From: Thetidibacter halocola
GTDB lineage: Bacteria > Pseudomonadota > Alphaproteobacteria > Rhodobacterales > Rhodobacteraceae
Reading direction: 5' to 3'
DNA: 64,000 bases
Assembly: GCF_018224955.1 (NCBI RefSeq)
Contig: NZ_JAGTUU010000001.1
Span: 372,001-436,000, forward strand
The notes below the pieces were generated by a model. That model was not told the origin of the DNA, did not search any database, and worked only from the letters and a program-made list of their open reading frames with translations. Both the position numbers and the translations under genes were made by a program. This document shows positions 1 to 8,579 of the stretch, in pieces (position 1 is the stretch's first letter; each line of letters opens with the position of its first letter).

Positions 1-1315
1 GCCGGTCTGCCGAAGGGGCGGGATCGAGATCTATGAAGCGCTTGGGCGATCCGGCGCGGTGCAGGTAGCGCGCGAGCCGGTGCGAACCGAAGACCAGCCG
101 GTCATGCTCGGCCCGCAGCGCGCTCCAGTCCGCGAAGGTCGCCTCGATCCGTGCGCGGTTGCCATGCCAGGCGGTCATCTTGGCCTGGTAGCGACCCCAG
201 CATTCCGCGCCGATCCGGCCCGAAGCGTCGAGCCAGGCAAAGCTGTCCTTCACCGCTGCCTCGCGCGTGCCGACCCCTGGGAACAGGCGGTCAGTGTCCA
301 GCCCCTCTTCCTCGACACGCTCGCAGAACACTTCCCAGGCGGCGGCGCGGATGACCGAGCCGACTCCCACCTGCGCGCCGTGCAGGCCAGTGGGTTCGTG
401 CAACTCGCCCGCGACCATGTCGAACATGTGGCTGACGAGATGCTCCATCCCCGACAGCGAGGCGGTGGTGCCGCCCACGCCGGTCACGATCCCGCGCATG
501 GCGAGCGCGGTGGCCAGGCGGGCGCAGGCTTCGGGCTCTCCGGTGCCGACACCGGTCGACCACTCCTCGACGCCCTCTCCGCAGAGGCCCAGCATTTCCA
601 GCAGGACGGGCGCGTATTTCGGGTCCATCCCCATGCGCGAGGCCAGATACCAGTCGCCCGGCGCGGCATACATCGACAGAAGCTCGCCAAAGCCCGAGGC
701 GTTCAGGTAATGCGGCGCGTCGGCGATCACGCGGGTGTCGGTCAGCACGGCCTCGGGCCAGCGCGACAGCAGCGTGGTCTTGACCCCGTTCTGCAGGACC
801 ACGGCGAAGTTGTCGGTATAGCCGTCGACAGAGGCTGCGGTCTGCACCACAACGTGCACCGGCACGCCTGCCCGCTCGGCGGCGATCTTGGCGACGTCCG
901 TTATGGTGCCGCCACCGACCGACACGATCACGTCGGCGCCTACCGAGGCGCGCGCGGCAGCGTCCAGCACGGGCTCATCCGCGTGCAGGATGGCATGGCC
1001 GTCATCCAGCGTGACGCGGGTCACGGCATAGCGCGCCCGCAGCAGAGCCTCGACCTCGGCCTTCAGGTCAGCCGCACCCCGCCGGATCGTCACGGGGTCC
1101 ACGATCATGCGGACTTCGGTCGACCGGCTTGGCGGCCTGCCGGCGGTCAGCAGGTGGCGGTCGATCACCTCGGTCAGCTGCGAGAGCACCTCGTCCGAGA
1201 TATGCACCTCGGCCATGTCGAGCGCGGCGAACTGGCGGTTCGGGTCGTTCTCGGCCAGCACCTGCCGCACGCGGTCGAGCCGGGAAAGATCGCTGAGGAC
1301 GAGATCGAGGGGCAT
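1..1315 (-). CDS. AraM-like sn-glycerol-1-phosphate dehydrogenase (3' end cut by window)
   Basis: Family role: NAD(P)-dependent, metal-requiring interconversion of dihydroxyacetone phosphate and sn-glycerol 1-phosphate, or oxidation of a related polyol phosphate. The translated product has the nucleotide-binding motif VSVGGGTITDVAK (about residues 130-142), the downstream SVDGYTD segment and His-containing metal-site stretches (HLVSHMFDM, GLHGAQVGVG) expected for the iron-containing alcohol dehydrogenase/AraM family. About 438 residues are visible and the stop lies beyond the left edge, so it is nearly complete. The ATG has a good GGAGG about seven bases upstream. It is the last visible gene of the leftward operon, 30 bases after the ABC permease, which suggests a role in catabolism of the imported compound rather than in archaeal-type lipid synthesis. 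The true substrate is not known. Confidence 0.85.
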   Translation of the reverse strand, partial: MPLDLVLSDLSRLDRVRQVLAENDPNRQFAALDMAEVHISDEVLSQLTEVIDRHLLTAGRPPSRSTEVRMIVDPVTIRRGAADLKAEVEALLRARYAVTRVTLDDGHAILHADEPVLDAAARASVGADVIVSVGGGTITDVAKIAAERAGVPVHVVVQTAASVDGYTDNFAVVLQNGVKTTLLSRWPEAVLTDTRVIADAPHYLNASGFGELLSMYAAPGDWYLASRMGMDPKYAPVLLEMLGLCGEGVEEWSTGVGTGEPEACARLATALAMRGIVTGVGGTTASLSGMEHLVSHMFDMVAGELHEPTGLHGAQVGVGSVIRAAAWEVFCERVEEEGLDTDRLFPGVGTREAAVKDSFAWLDASGRIGAECWGRYQAKMTAWHGNRARIEATFADWSALRAEHDRLVFGSHRLARYLHRAGSPKRFIDLDPAPSADR

Positions 1316-1345
1316 GGGAACCTCCGGTTTCCGGTTGTTGGGGCG

Positions 1346-2356
1346 TCAGCGCTGCGATCGGCGGTCGAGCATCACCGCGATGATGATGGCCACGCCGATC
1401 ACGACGGGTTGCAGGTTGGGTGAGACGTTCAGAAGTGCCATGCCGTTGCGCAGCACGCCGATGATCAACAGGCCGATGAAGGTGCCGAACATGCCGCCCG
1501 ACCCGCCCGACAGGCTGGCGCCGCCGATCACGACGACCGCGATGACAGAAAGCAGGTCCCCTGCCCCGGCCGTGGGATGCGCCGAGTCGAGCCGTGCGCC
1601 CAGGATCAGCCCGGCCAGTGCCGCCAGAAGCCCGGCGATGACATAGACCAGGATCTTGACCTTCTGGGTGTCGATGCCGGACAGCCGCGCCACTTCCTCG
1701 CTGCCGCCTATGGCATAGAGCGCGCGGCCCGTCGGGCGGAAGTTCAGCCAGAAGGCCACCGCCAGGTATACAGAGACGAGGATGATCATCTCGAGCGGGA
1801 TGCCTGCCACGCGGATGGTCGCCAGCGCCGTGAACCACTCGGGGAACCCGGTGACCGGCCCGCCATTGGTGACGAACAGCGCGATCCCCGAACAGGCCGA
1901 CATGGTGGCCAGCGTGGCGACGAAGGGCTGGATGCGCCCGTAGGTCGACAGGATGCCGTTGACGAAGCCCACCAGCGCTCCGACGCCCAGACCCACCAGA
2001 GTCGACAGGACGAAGGGCACGCCGAAATCGCGGTAGAGCCAGGCGTTGACCATCAGGCTGACGGCCAGCACGGCCCCCACCGACAGGTCGATCCCGCCGA
2101 TCAGGATGACCAGCGCGGCGCCCGCCGCCATGATCCCGATCTCGGAGACCTGGCTGAAGATGTTGATGAAGTTCCGCGTCGTCAGGAAATAGGGCGAGAG
2201 CCACGAGAAGACGACGCAGACCAGGATCAGCCCCAGCAGCGGCCCGGGAATTGCGCCATAGACGGCCCGGATCACTCCGAACAGCCGGCCCGCGCCCATC
2301 GTCAGGCCCGTGCCCGCCGCCCGCGCCGTGTCCACGTTGTTGTTGAGTTCCGACAT
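1346..2356 (-). CDS. Sugar ABC transporter permease (RbsC/BPD_transp_2 type)
   Basis: Inner-membrane channel of a ribose/xylose-type ABC importer, 336 residues with roughly nine hydrophobic spans. It carries the family's conserved GGIDLSVGA stretch after the third span, the FVATLATM segment and the cytoplasmic loop YAIGGSEEVARLSGID that contacts the ATPase. A GTG nine bases upstream is also in frame, but the AGGCGG Shine-Dalgarno sits at normal spacing only for the ATG used here. It follows the ATPase gene after a 12-base gap and precedes the AraM-like gene, so the transporter is cotranscribed with the oxidative enzymes. Substrate cannot be read from sequence; a polyol or pentose is likely from context. 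Confidence 0.93.
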   Translation of the reverse strand: MSELNNNVDTARAAGTGLTMGAGRLFGVIRAVYGAIPGPLLGLILVCVVFSWLSPYFLTTRNFINIFSQVSEIGIMAAGAALVILIGGIDLSVGAVLAVSLMVNAWLYRDFGVPFVLSTLVGLGVGALVGFVNGILSTYGRIQPFVATLATMSACSGIALFVTNGGPVTGFPEWFTALATIRVAGIPLEMIILVSVYLAVAFWLNFRPTGRALYAIGGSEEVARLSGIDTQKVKILVYVIAGLLAALAGLILGARLDSAHPTAGAGDLLSVIAVVVIGGASLSGGSGGMFGTFIGLLIIGVLRNGMALLNVSPNLQPVVIGVAIIIAVMLDRRSQR

Positions 2357-2368
2357 GACAGGCACCGC

Positions 2369-3898
2369 CTATGCTGAGGGTTCGAGTTGGGGCCGGACGG
2401 CCTTGCCGCCCACCGCGAGGGCCATGACGCTTTCGGGGGTCGCGTCCTTGCGGTCGAGGATGCCGGTCTGCCGGCCCTCGCTCATCACGAGCACGCGGTG
2501 CGACAGGCCCAGGACTTCCTCCAGTTCGGAGGACACGACGATCACGGCGATGCCGCTGGCGGCAAGGCCGCGGATGATCTCGTAGATCGCCATCTTGGCG
2601 CCGACATCGACGCCGCGGGTCGGTTCGTCGACGATGAAGACCTTGGGCTCCCTGACCAGCCACTTGGCCAGGAGAACCTTCTGCTGGTTGCCGCCCGACA
2701 TCGAGCCCACAGGCAGGCCCATGCGGCCCCGGATGTCGAAGCGGTCGCGCTGGGCGCCGCCCATCTCGGACACGTCCGAGGGCCGGATCATGCCGAAGCG
2801 TTGCAACGTCCGCTCCCACGGCAGGGTGATGTTGGCCGCCGCCGCGCGGTCGAGGTTCAGGCCCAGGCCCTTGCGGTCCTCGGGCACCATGACGATGCCA
2901 GCGGCGATCGCCGCCTTGGGCGACACGGCATGGACCTTGACGCCGTCGACCTCGATTGTGCCCGTGTCGGCCCGGTCGGCGCCCGCGATGGCGCGGACGA
3001 CATCCGTGCGCCCGGCACCGACAAGCCCGGCAAACCCCAGGATTTCGCCCTGGCGCAGCGTGAACGAGATATCCCCGAAGGCGCCGTCGCGGCCCAGCCC
3101 GTCCACCCGCATCGCGATCCGGTCACCGCTGGGCTGCGGCGCATGGTGTTCGAAGGTGAATTCGCGGCCGACCATCGCGTTGATCAGGTCCTGCTTGGCG
3201 ACCGGCATCCGGTGCCACTCGGCCACCTTGTTGCCATCGCGGAAGCAGGCGACGTGATCGGCCAGCGTGGTGATCTCGTCCAGCCGGTGCGAGACATAGA
3301 TCACCCCTGCCCCATCCTCGCGCAGGCGGTAGATCTGTTCGAAGATCAGCGCCGCGTCGGCTTCGCCCAACGAGGCGGTGGGTTCGTCGAAGATGATGTA
3401 GCGCGGGTCGCGCAGCAACGCCTTGGCGATCTCGATGCCCTGCTGGCGGGCCATCGACAGGCCACGCACCCGGCGGCGCGGGTCGATCCGCATGCCCAGG
3501 CGAGCCAGCACCGCGTGGCTCTGTTCCTCCATCGAGGCGCGATCGACGCGACCGCCGCGCATCGGCAGGCGACCGAGAAACAGGTTCTCGGCGACCGACA
3601 GTTCGGGCAGCAGGCGGATTTCCTGGTGGATCAGCGCGACACCGCGGGCCAGCGCGTCGGACGGCGACTGCGGCGCATAGGGCGCGCCGTCCAGCACCAT
3701 CTCTCCGCCCGAAGGCGCGACGACGCCGGCGATGATGTTGTTGAACGTGGACTTGCCCGCGCCGTTCTCGCCGATCAGGCCCAGGACCGTGCCGGGGCGC
3801 AGCGTCAGGTCGACGGATTTCAGCACCTCGATGCTGCCGTAGGACTTGACGATCTTCCGGCAGACGAGGCCGGGCTCGGAATGCGCTGCGTCGAACAT
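2369..3898 (-). CDS. Sugar ABC transporter ATPase, duplicated (RbsA/MglA type)
   Basis: ATP-hydrolysing subunit of the importer, 509 residues with two ABC modules in tandem. The first has a canonical Walker A (GENGAGKST), a diverged signature (LSMARQQGIEIAKA) and Walker B YIIFDEPTA. The second has the degenerate P-loop (GLVGAGRTD) usual for RbsA, a canonical signature (MSGGNQQKVLLAKW) and Walker B VFIVDEPTRGVD. Length and layout match the CUT2 class. It lies between the binding protein and the permease, giving a complete three-gene importer. Confidence 0.95.
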   Translation of the reverse strand: MFDAAHSEPGLVCRKIVKSYGSIEVLKSVDLTLRPGTVLGLIGENGAGKSTFNNIIAGVVAPSGGEMVLDGAPYAPQSPSDALARGVALIHQEIRLLPELSVAENLFLGRLPMRGGRVDRASMEEQSHAVLARLGMRIDPRRRVRGLSMARQQGIEIAKALLRDPRYIIFDEPTASLGEADAALIFEQIYRLREDGAGVIYVSHRLDEITTLADHVACFRDGNKVAEWHRMPVAKQDLINAMVGREFTFEHHAPQPSGDRIAMRVDGLGRDGAFGDISFTLRQGEILGFAGLVGAGRTDVVRAIAGADRADTGTIEVDGVKVHAVSPKAAIAAGIVMVPEDRKGLGLNLDRAAAANITLPWERTLQRFGMIRPSDVSEMGGAQRDRFDIRGRMGLPVGSMSGGNQQKVLLAKWLVREPKVFIVDEPTRGVDVGAKMAIYEIIRGLAASGIAVIVVSSELEEVLGLSHRVLVMSEGRQTGILDRKDATPESVMALAVGGKAVRPQLEPSA

Positions 3899-3935
3899 GT
3901 CCGTCTGGCTCCTCGGCGGGATTCAGGGGGTGGGC

Positions 3936-3962
3936 GGGCCCGGGTGGGAGAGAACCGGGCCC
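3936..3962 (-). promoter_or_regulatory. Intercistronic GC hairpin after the binding-protein gene
   Basis: Arms GGGCCCGG (3936-3943) and CCGGGCCC (3955-3962) pair perfectly round a 11-base loop in the 74-base gap between binding-protein and ATPase genes. There is no T-run. Such stems after the first gene of binding-protein operons commonly protect the upstream message from 3' decay and so raise binding-protein levels; that role is inferred. Confidence 0.55.
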
Positions 3963-3972
3963 GTCCGGGGCG

Positions 3973-4956
3973 TCACATGTTGTTGGCGGCCGGACCGTAG
4001 AAGTCGGCGGCATTCACGCCGCCCACGGAGTCGCCCGTCACCAGCACGGCATCCTGGTATTGCAGTTCCGGGATGTCGCCGCCCTCGCCGTTGATGACCT
4101 TCACCGCCTGTTCGACGGCCATGTAGCCCATCGTGTAGGGGATCTGGGCCATCGTGGCCTGAGTCAAACCTTCCTGAATGGCCTTCAGCTGCGTCGGAAA
4201 GCCGTCGATGCCGACCGAGATCAGGTCGGTGCGGCCTGCCTGGCGCGCGGCCTTGGCGGCGCCCAGCGACATCGCATCGCTTTCGCCGAACACGGCATCC
4301 AGATCGGGATGCGCGGTCAGGATGTTCTGCGTCGCCTTGAAAGCCTCGTTCTCGTCCCAGTTCGCGGTCTGGATCGCCACGACCTCGATGTCGGGATGCG
4401 CGGCCAGCGCCTCTTCGCAGCCCTGGGTGCGCTGGATCTCGGCGGTCGAGCCCAGAACGCCCTTGAGGATCGCGATCTGGCCCTTGCCGCCCATCTGGCC
4501 GAACATCCAGGTGCACAGGTCACGCGCGGCCTTGACGCTGTCGGTGGCGATGTAGGTCACCAGGTCGCCGCTGCCCGTTTCCGGACGCTGGTCGACGGCG
4601 ATGACCGGAACGCCCGACCGGTTGGCAGCCTTGACGCCGGCCGCGGCTGCGGTGCTGTCCTGCGAGATGAAGACCAGCGCACCGATCTGCTGGACGAGCA
4701 GGTTGTTCACCTGGTCGATCTGCTGGCGCGAGTTGTTGTTCGCGGCCTGCACGTTCAGCTCATAGCCCAGGTCCTCGGCCGCGGCGCGCATGCCGTCAAC
4801 GGCGGCGATGTAGAACAGCGACTTCTGGTCGGCCACGGACACGCCGATCACCGGCTTGCTGTCGGCCATCGCCAGGGAAGGCGCCAGCGCCGCGGCGCAG
4901 GTCGCGCCGAGCAGCGCATTCAGAACGGCACGGCGTGCCAGGGTAAACGTTTTCAT
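3973..4956 (-). CDS. Periplasmic sugar-binding protein (RbsB-like)
   Basis: Solute receptor of the first ABC importer, 327 residues. It starts with a Sec signal (MKTFTLARRAVLNALLGA, cleavage probably after AMA) and continues with the type I periplasmic-binding-protein fold of the ribose family: IGVSVADQKSLFYIAAVDGM at the first strand, the NNLLVQQIGALVF segment and the hinge region near VDQRPETGSG. GGAGGAGACC precedes the ATG. The 66-base gap to the upstream E2 gene holds a short hairpin (5003-5018), so partial termination or processing may separate enzyme and transport expression. Confidence 0.92.
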   Translation of the reverse strand: MKTFTLARRAVLNALLGATCAAALAPSLAMADSKPVIGVSVADQKSLFYIAAVDGMRAAAEDLGYELNVQAANNNSRQQIDQVNNLLVQQIGALVFISQDSTAAAAGVKAANRSGVPVIAVDQRPETGSGDLVTYIATDSVKAARDLCTWMFGQMGGKGQIAILKGVLGSTAEIQRTQGCEEALAAHPDIEVVAIQTANWDENEAFKATQNILTAHPDLDAVFGESDAMSLGAAKAARQAGRTDLISVGIDGFPTQLKAIQEGLTQATMAQIPYTMGYMAVEQAVKVINGEGGDIPELQYQDAVLVTGDSVGGVNAADFYGPAANNM

Positions 4957-5002
4957 GACCGGGTCTCCTCCAGATGTGTCATGGTCTTCGTTGAGCGATG
5001 GG

Positions 5003-5018
5003 CGGGGCCTTGGCCCCG
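5003..5018 (-). other. Short GC hairpin between E2 and binding-protein genes
   Basis: CGGGGC and GCCCCG pair round a four-base CTTG loop just after the E2 stop codon. No T-run follows, so it is not a convincing terminator; it may be a processing or stabilising element. Confidence 0.35.
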
Positions 5019-5022
5019 TCCG

Positions 5023-5697
5023 TCAGTGCGGGGCGCCCGTTTCCAGGCGGGTCTTGAGGTCTGCCAGGAACGCAGCCGCACGGGCCCCGTCCACGGCGCG
5101 GTGGTCGCTGGTCAGGGTGAATTCCGCGATCGGGCGCCACTCGGGCGCGCCGTCGTTCCAGACCTGGCGACGGGTGGTGCCACCGACGGCCAGGATGGCG
5201 ACCTGCGGCGGGTTGATGATGGCGGTGAAGCGCGCGACGCCGAACATGCCGAGGTTCGACACGGTGAACGTCCCGCCCATCACCTCGGCGATGGCGATGC
5301 GCCCGGCCTTGACCTTGTCGACCAGAGCCTTTCGACGCTCGGCGATCCCGGCCAGGTCCAGCGCATCAGCACCGTGGATCACCGGGACGGTCAGGCCCCG
5401 GTCGGACGCCACGGCGAGGCCGAGGTTGACGGCGTCGTATTCGACCACGCATTCGTCCTGCCAATGCGCGTTCAGCGCCGGGTGCCGGGTCAGTGTCGCG
5501 GCCACATCGGCCAGGATCACGTCGGTCAGCGTCACGCCGGGGGCGCGGCGGGCCGTGGCCTCGGTCATGTCGATTTCGACCGTGACCGGGAACATAGGCG
5601 CGGTCCAGGCGGCGTTCATCGCCCGCACCATCAGCTTTTCGGTCTTGCCCAGGGCGCGGAGCCGGCCCTGCGGGGCGTCGTGAAGGGTGTCGGGCAT
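5023..5697 (-). CDS. Stand-alone E2 acyltransferase catalytic domain of a 2-oxoacid dehydrogenase complex
   Basis: Transfers an acyl group from lipoyl-lysine to coenzyme A. The 224-residue protein consists only of the CAT-fold catalytic domain and ends in the active-site motif DHRAVDG near residue 195 (His as base). The lipoyl domain and the peripheral-subunit-binding domain that normally precede it in one ~400-residue chain are absent. A separate 80-residue lipoyl protein lies three genes upstream in the same operon, so the E2 function is split. It begins 12 bases after the aldolase stop with AGGAG ahead of the ATG. How this E2 binds E1 and E3 without a binding domain cannot be told from sequence. 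Confidence 0.9.
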   Translation of the reverse strand: MPDTLHDAPQGRLRALGKTEKLMVRAMNAAWTAPMFPVTVEIDMTEATARRAPGVTLTDVILADVAATLTRHPALNAHWQDECVVEYDAVNLGLAVASDRGLTVPVIHGADALDLAGIAERRKALVDKVKAGRIAIAEVMGGTFTVSNLGMFGVARFTAIINPPQVAILAVGGTTRRQVWNDGAPEWRPIAEFTLTSDHRAVDGARAAAFLADLKTRLETGAPH

Positions 5698-5709
5698 GGC
5701 GGCGGCTCC

Positions 5710-6573
5710 TCAGGCGGCCTTGGCGTGCGCGGCTTTGCCCGCGCAGCCGTATTGCTGCATCTTGTGGATCGTCGCCTCGACCATGCGGGCGCGGCCCTCG
5801 GCCATCGCCTCTTCGAGCTGGCGGTCGCCGCGGGCGAACACCGCCTCGAGCCCGGCGCGGAAGGCGTGGCGCAGGTCGGTGTCGGCGTTGAACTTGTGCA
5901 CACCGGCGGCGCGAGCCTCGATGATCTCGCGCTCGGTCAGGCCTGAGGCGCCGTGCAGCACCAGCGGGATGCCGGTCGCGGCCTTGATCTCGCGGATGCG
6001 CTGGATGTTGATCGGCGCCAGCGGAATGCCCGGGATGACGCCGTGCACGATGCCGACCGAGATGGCGAGATAGTCGATCCCGGTTTCGGCGACGAAGCGG
6101 CGGGATTCTTCGACATCGGTATAGTAATCCTCCCAGTCGACGCTTTCGCCGGCATCGGGGATCTTGCCCAGCTCCGCCTCGACGGGCACGCCGAAGGCAT
6201 GGGCGATCTCGACCACCTTGCGGGTCGTCGCGATGTTTTCCTCGAAGGGCAGGTGCGCACCGTCATACATGACCGAGCTGAAGCCCAGCTTGAGCGCCTC
6301 CATCACCTCGTCCCAGGACCCGTGGTCCAGGTGGATGACGTACTTGGCATTCGACCGTTCGGCGATCCGGCGGGTCATATCGAAGGCGCGCGTGACGCCC
6401 ATATGCGGGATGATGGCGCGGCCGACCTGCATGAACACGGGCGAGTCCGCCTGTTCGGCGGCCCAGAGCAGCGCCTCGGTCGTCTCTTCGTTGTGCATGT
6501 TGTAGGCACCCACGGCATAACCGCCGCGCCGCGCGTTCTCGATGATCTCTCTGGGGTTCGACTGGGGGTTCAT
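5710..6573 (-). CDS. Class II (metal-dependent) fructose-bisphosphate aldolase family protein
   Basis: Reversible cleavage of a ketose phosphate to dihydroxyacetone phosphate plus an aldehyde. The 287-residue protein has the family hallmarks in order: the catalytic/metal segment HLDHGSWDEV (about residue 80), GAHLPFEENIA, AELGKI, the zinc-ligand histidine in GIVHGVIPGIP and VLHGASGL. Length is typical of the GatY/KbaY/Fba class. The open frame continues upstream, but the start used here (MNPQSNPREI) has a GGAGAG ribosome site and family-like length. Its place between a GlpD-like dehydrogenase and E2 suggests it cleaves a phosphorylated intermediate of the pathway rather than serving glycolysis. 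Confidence 0.92.
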   Translation of the reverse strand: MNPQSNPREIIENARRGGYAVGAYNMHNEETTEALLWAAEQADSPVFMQVGRAIIPHMGVTRAFDMTRRIAERSNAKYVIHLDHGSWDEVMEALKLGFSSVMYDGAHLPFEENIATTRKVVEIAHAFGVPVEAELGKIPDAGESVDWEDYYTDVEESRRFVAETGIDYLAISVGIVHGVIPGIPLAPINIQRIREIKAATGIPLVLHGASGLTEREIIEARAAGVHKFNADTDLRHAFRAGLEAVFARGDRQLEEAMAEGRARMVEATIHKMQQYGCAGKAAHAKAA

Positions 6574-6601
6574 GGCTGGTCTCTCCGGTTGTCGGGTGGG
6601 G

Positions 6602-8266
6602 TCACTGGGCCGCGATGGTGGCGGCGTGCGCCGTCTGGCCGGGCACGTCGAAGCGGCGGATGTAGGCGGTGTAGGTCTCGATCTCGCGGCGGCGGCGTTC
6701 GGCGCTCCAGCCTTCGCGGGTGGCAAGGATGTCGGCGGCGCGGTCCAGCGCCTTGCGGCCACAGGTGCCGTTCAGCCCGACCATGATGCGCCGGATCAGC
6801 GCGTCGGCCAGCGTGCGGCAGAACTCGGTCTCGAAGGTAAAGACCAGCTCGGCGGCGATCGCGCCCGAGTCCGGGTCGAACACCTCGAGCAGGGCCGGGT
6901 CTGCCCCGGCAAGCGCCAGGATGTCGCCAGCCCGCGACCCGTAGAGCGACACCAGCCGGGCGACGGTTTCGGCGCTGGCCTCGGTGGTTTCGGTCAGCCG
7001 CCGGCGATAGGCGTCGAAATCGTCGACACGGGCGCCGGGGAACAGGGTCTTCGCCGTGGTGCAGCGCGGCGCCTTGCGGCCCAGCCGGGCAAAGATCAGG
7101 TCGACGGTTTCCTCGGCCAGGCTGCGATAGGTGGTCAGCTTGCCGCCGATGATGGACAGCAGCCCCCGGCACTCCGGCGCGTGGTCATGGATGACGTGGC
7201 TGCGCGGCACTTTCCATTCGGATTTCTCCGGCACGTATGGCAGCGGGCGCACACCGCTGTAGGTGTAGAGGATGTCGGCCTCGGTCAGGTTCGCCTGGGG
7301 GATGAGGCTGTTGACCTCGCCCAGCAGGTACTCGACCTCGGCCTCGTCGGCCTTGGCAAGGTCGGGGTCCTCTTCGAACTTCTTGTCGGTGGTGCCGATC
7401 AGGTAACGCTCGCCCCACGGGATCACCAGGACAAGCCGGCCATCCTTGCGCGACTCGTAGTAGATCACGTCGCTGGGCGCGCCTGGGAACGGGTCGACCA
7501 CCAGGTGGCTGCCCTTGGCGCCGCCGATATGGCGCTTGCCCCCGGCGGTCTGGCCCTTGAGCACAGCGTCGACCCAGGGACCGGCTGCGTTGACCGCAAG
7601 CCGGGTGTTCAGCGTATGCCGCGCGCCGGTCAGCTGGTCGGTGAAGGTCACGCCGGTCAGGCACTCGCCCTCCTGGACAAAGCCGTCGACGCGGGAATGG
7701 GTGAAGATGTGGCAGCCCTCGGCGGCGGCGGACAGCGCCACCTCGGCGCAGAGCCGCTCCGACCAGATCACCTGCCCGTCCATGAAGATGGCCGCGCCCT
7801 GCAGCCCGTCGCGGTGCATGCCGGGAAAGCGCCGCAGCGTCTCGTCCCGGGACAGAACCTTGTGGGCGTTCGTGCTCTTGTCGAAGGACAGCACGTCATA
7901 GGCGATCATGCCCGCCCGCACCGTCCATTTCGAGCGGCGGTTGTGGGCGTAGAACGGCATCATCAGCGGCACCGGCTTGACCAAGTGCGGCGCGAGGCGG
8001 AACAGGCGTTCGCGTTCGCGCAGGGATTCCCGCACCAGGCGGATGTCGCCCTGTTCGAGATAGCGCAGACCGCCATGGATCAGACGGCCCGACCAGCTGG
8101 ACGTCCCGCTGCCGATGTCTTCCTTCTCGACCAACGCCACGCGCAGGCCGCGCGCCGCGGCGTCGCGGGCGATGCCCAGCCCGTTGATCCCGGCGCCGAT
8201 CACGACGAGGTCGTAGACGGCCCCCGGTTCGGGGCTGCGTGCGGTCTTGGACTCCGGCTTGGTCAT
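6602..8266 (-). CDS. FAD-dependent glycerol-3-phosphate dehydrogenase-like protein (GlpD/EryB type)
   Basis: Membrane-associated flavoprotein family that oxidises glycerol 3-phosphate, or erythritol phosphate in EryB members, passing electrons to quinone. The 554-residue product begins with the FAD-binding fold VVIGAGINGLGIARDAAARG and the GlpD segment SGRLIHGGLRYLEQGDIRLV, then IGTTDKKFEEDPD, the GVRPLP motif and the C-terminal helical domain. It lies between the lipoyl-domain and aldolase genes. Together with the SorC-type regulator and FGGY kinase across the divergent promoter the set resembles an erythritol (ery) system. The exact polyol phosphate is not known. Confidence 0.92.
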   Translation of the reverse strand: MTKPESKTARSPEPGAVYDLVVIGAGINGLGIARDAAARGLRVALVEKEDIGSGTSSWSGRLIHGGLRYLEQGDIRLVRESLRERERLFRLAPHLVKPVPLMMPFYAHNRRSKWTVRAGMIAYDVLSFDKSTNAHKVLSRDETLRRFPGMHRDGLQGAAIFMDGQVIWSERLCAEVALSAAAEGCHIFTHSRVDGFVQEGECLTGVTFTDQLTGARHTLNTRLAVNAAGPWVDAVLKGQTAGGKRHIGGAKGSHLVVDPFPGAPSDVIYYESRKDGRLVLVIPWGERYLIGTTDKKFEEDPDLAKADEAEVEYLLGEVNSLIPQANLTEADILYTYSGVRPLPYVPEKSEWKVPRSHVIHDHAPECRGLLSIIGGKLTTYRSLAEETVDLIFARLGRKAPRCTTAKTLFPGARVDDFDAYRRRLTETTEASAETVARLVSLYGSRAGDILALAGADPALLEVFDPDSGAIAAELVFTFETEFCRTLADALIRRIMVGLNGTCGRKALDRAADILATREGWSAERRRREIETYTAYIRRFDVPGQTAHAATIAAQ

Positions 8267-8301
8267 CGTGTCGCTCGCGCGTCGAAGGGTTGGGGAAAGC
8301 C

Positions 8302-8322
8302 GGGGGCGCAGGATGCGCCCCC
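8302..8322 (-). other. GC hairpin between lipoyl-domain and GlpD-like genes
   Basis: GGGGGCGCA (8302-8310) pairs fully with TGCGCCCCC (8314-8322), a nine-base stem with a three-base loop. On the transcribed strand it is followed by CGGCTTTCCCC, without a real T-run. It could act as an attenuator or message stabiliser between the E1/lipoyl genes and the rest of the operon. Confidence 0.4.
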
Positions 8323-8336
8323 AAGGCGGGTTTCGC

Positions 8337-8579
8337 TCAGTCGTCGGTCTCGATGATCGCGATCACGGTGCGGACCTTGGCGTCCTCGCCGTTCTGCACG
8401 AGGATCTCGGACAGGATGCCCGTTGCGGGGGATTCCAGTTCCTGCGTGGCCTTCTCGGCCTCGATCTCGGCCAGGGGTTCGTCCTCGGCGACGCGGTCGC
8501 CGACCTTCTTCAGCCACTCGGTGACCGTTCCTTCGCTCATGCCCATGCCCCACTGGGGCAGCAAAACTTCGACTTTCAT
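8337..8579 (-). CDS. Free-standing lipoyl-domain protein
   Basis: Swinging-arm carrier of a 2-oxoacid dehydrogenase complex, made only of one biotinyl/lipoyl domain of 80 residues. The fold runs from VEVLLPQWGMGMSEGTV to the hairpin turn IEAEKATQELES, where Lys43 is the expected lipoylation site, and closes with SEILVQNGED. It has no E2 catalytic or subunit-binding domain; those activities are encoded separately further down the operon. Its ATG overlaps the E1-beta stop as TGATG, indicating translational coupling. A lipoyl synthase gene sits in the divergent unit, which may supply its cofactor. Confidence 0.93.
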   Translation of the reverse strand: MKVEVLLPQWGMGMSEGTVTEWLKKVGDRVAEDEPLAEIEAEKATQELESPATGILSEILVQNGEDAKVRTVIAIIETDD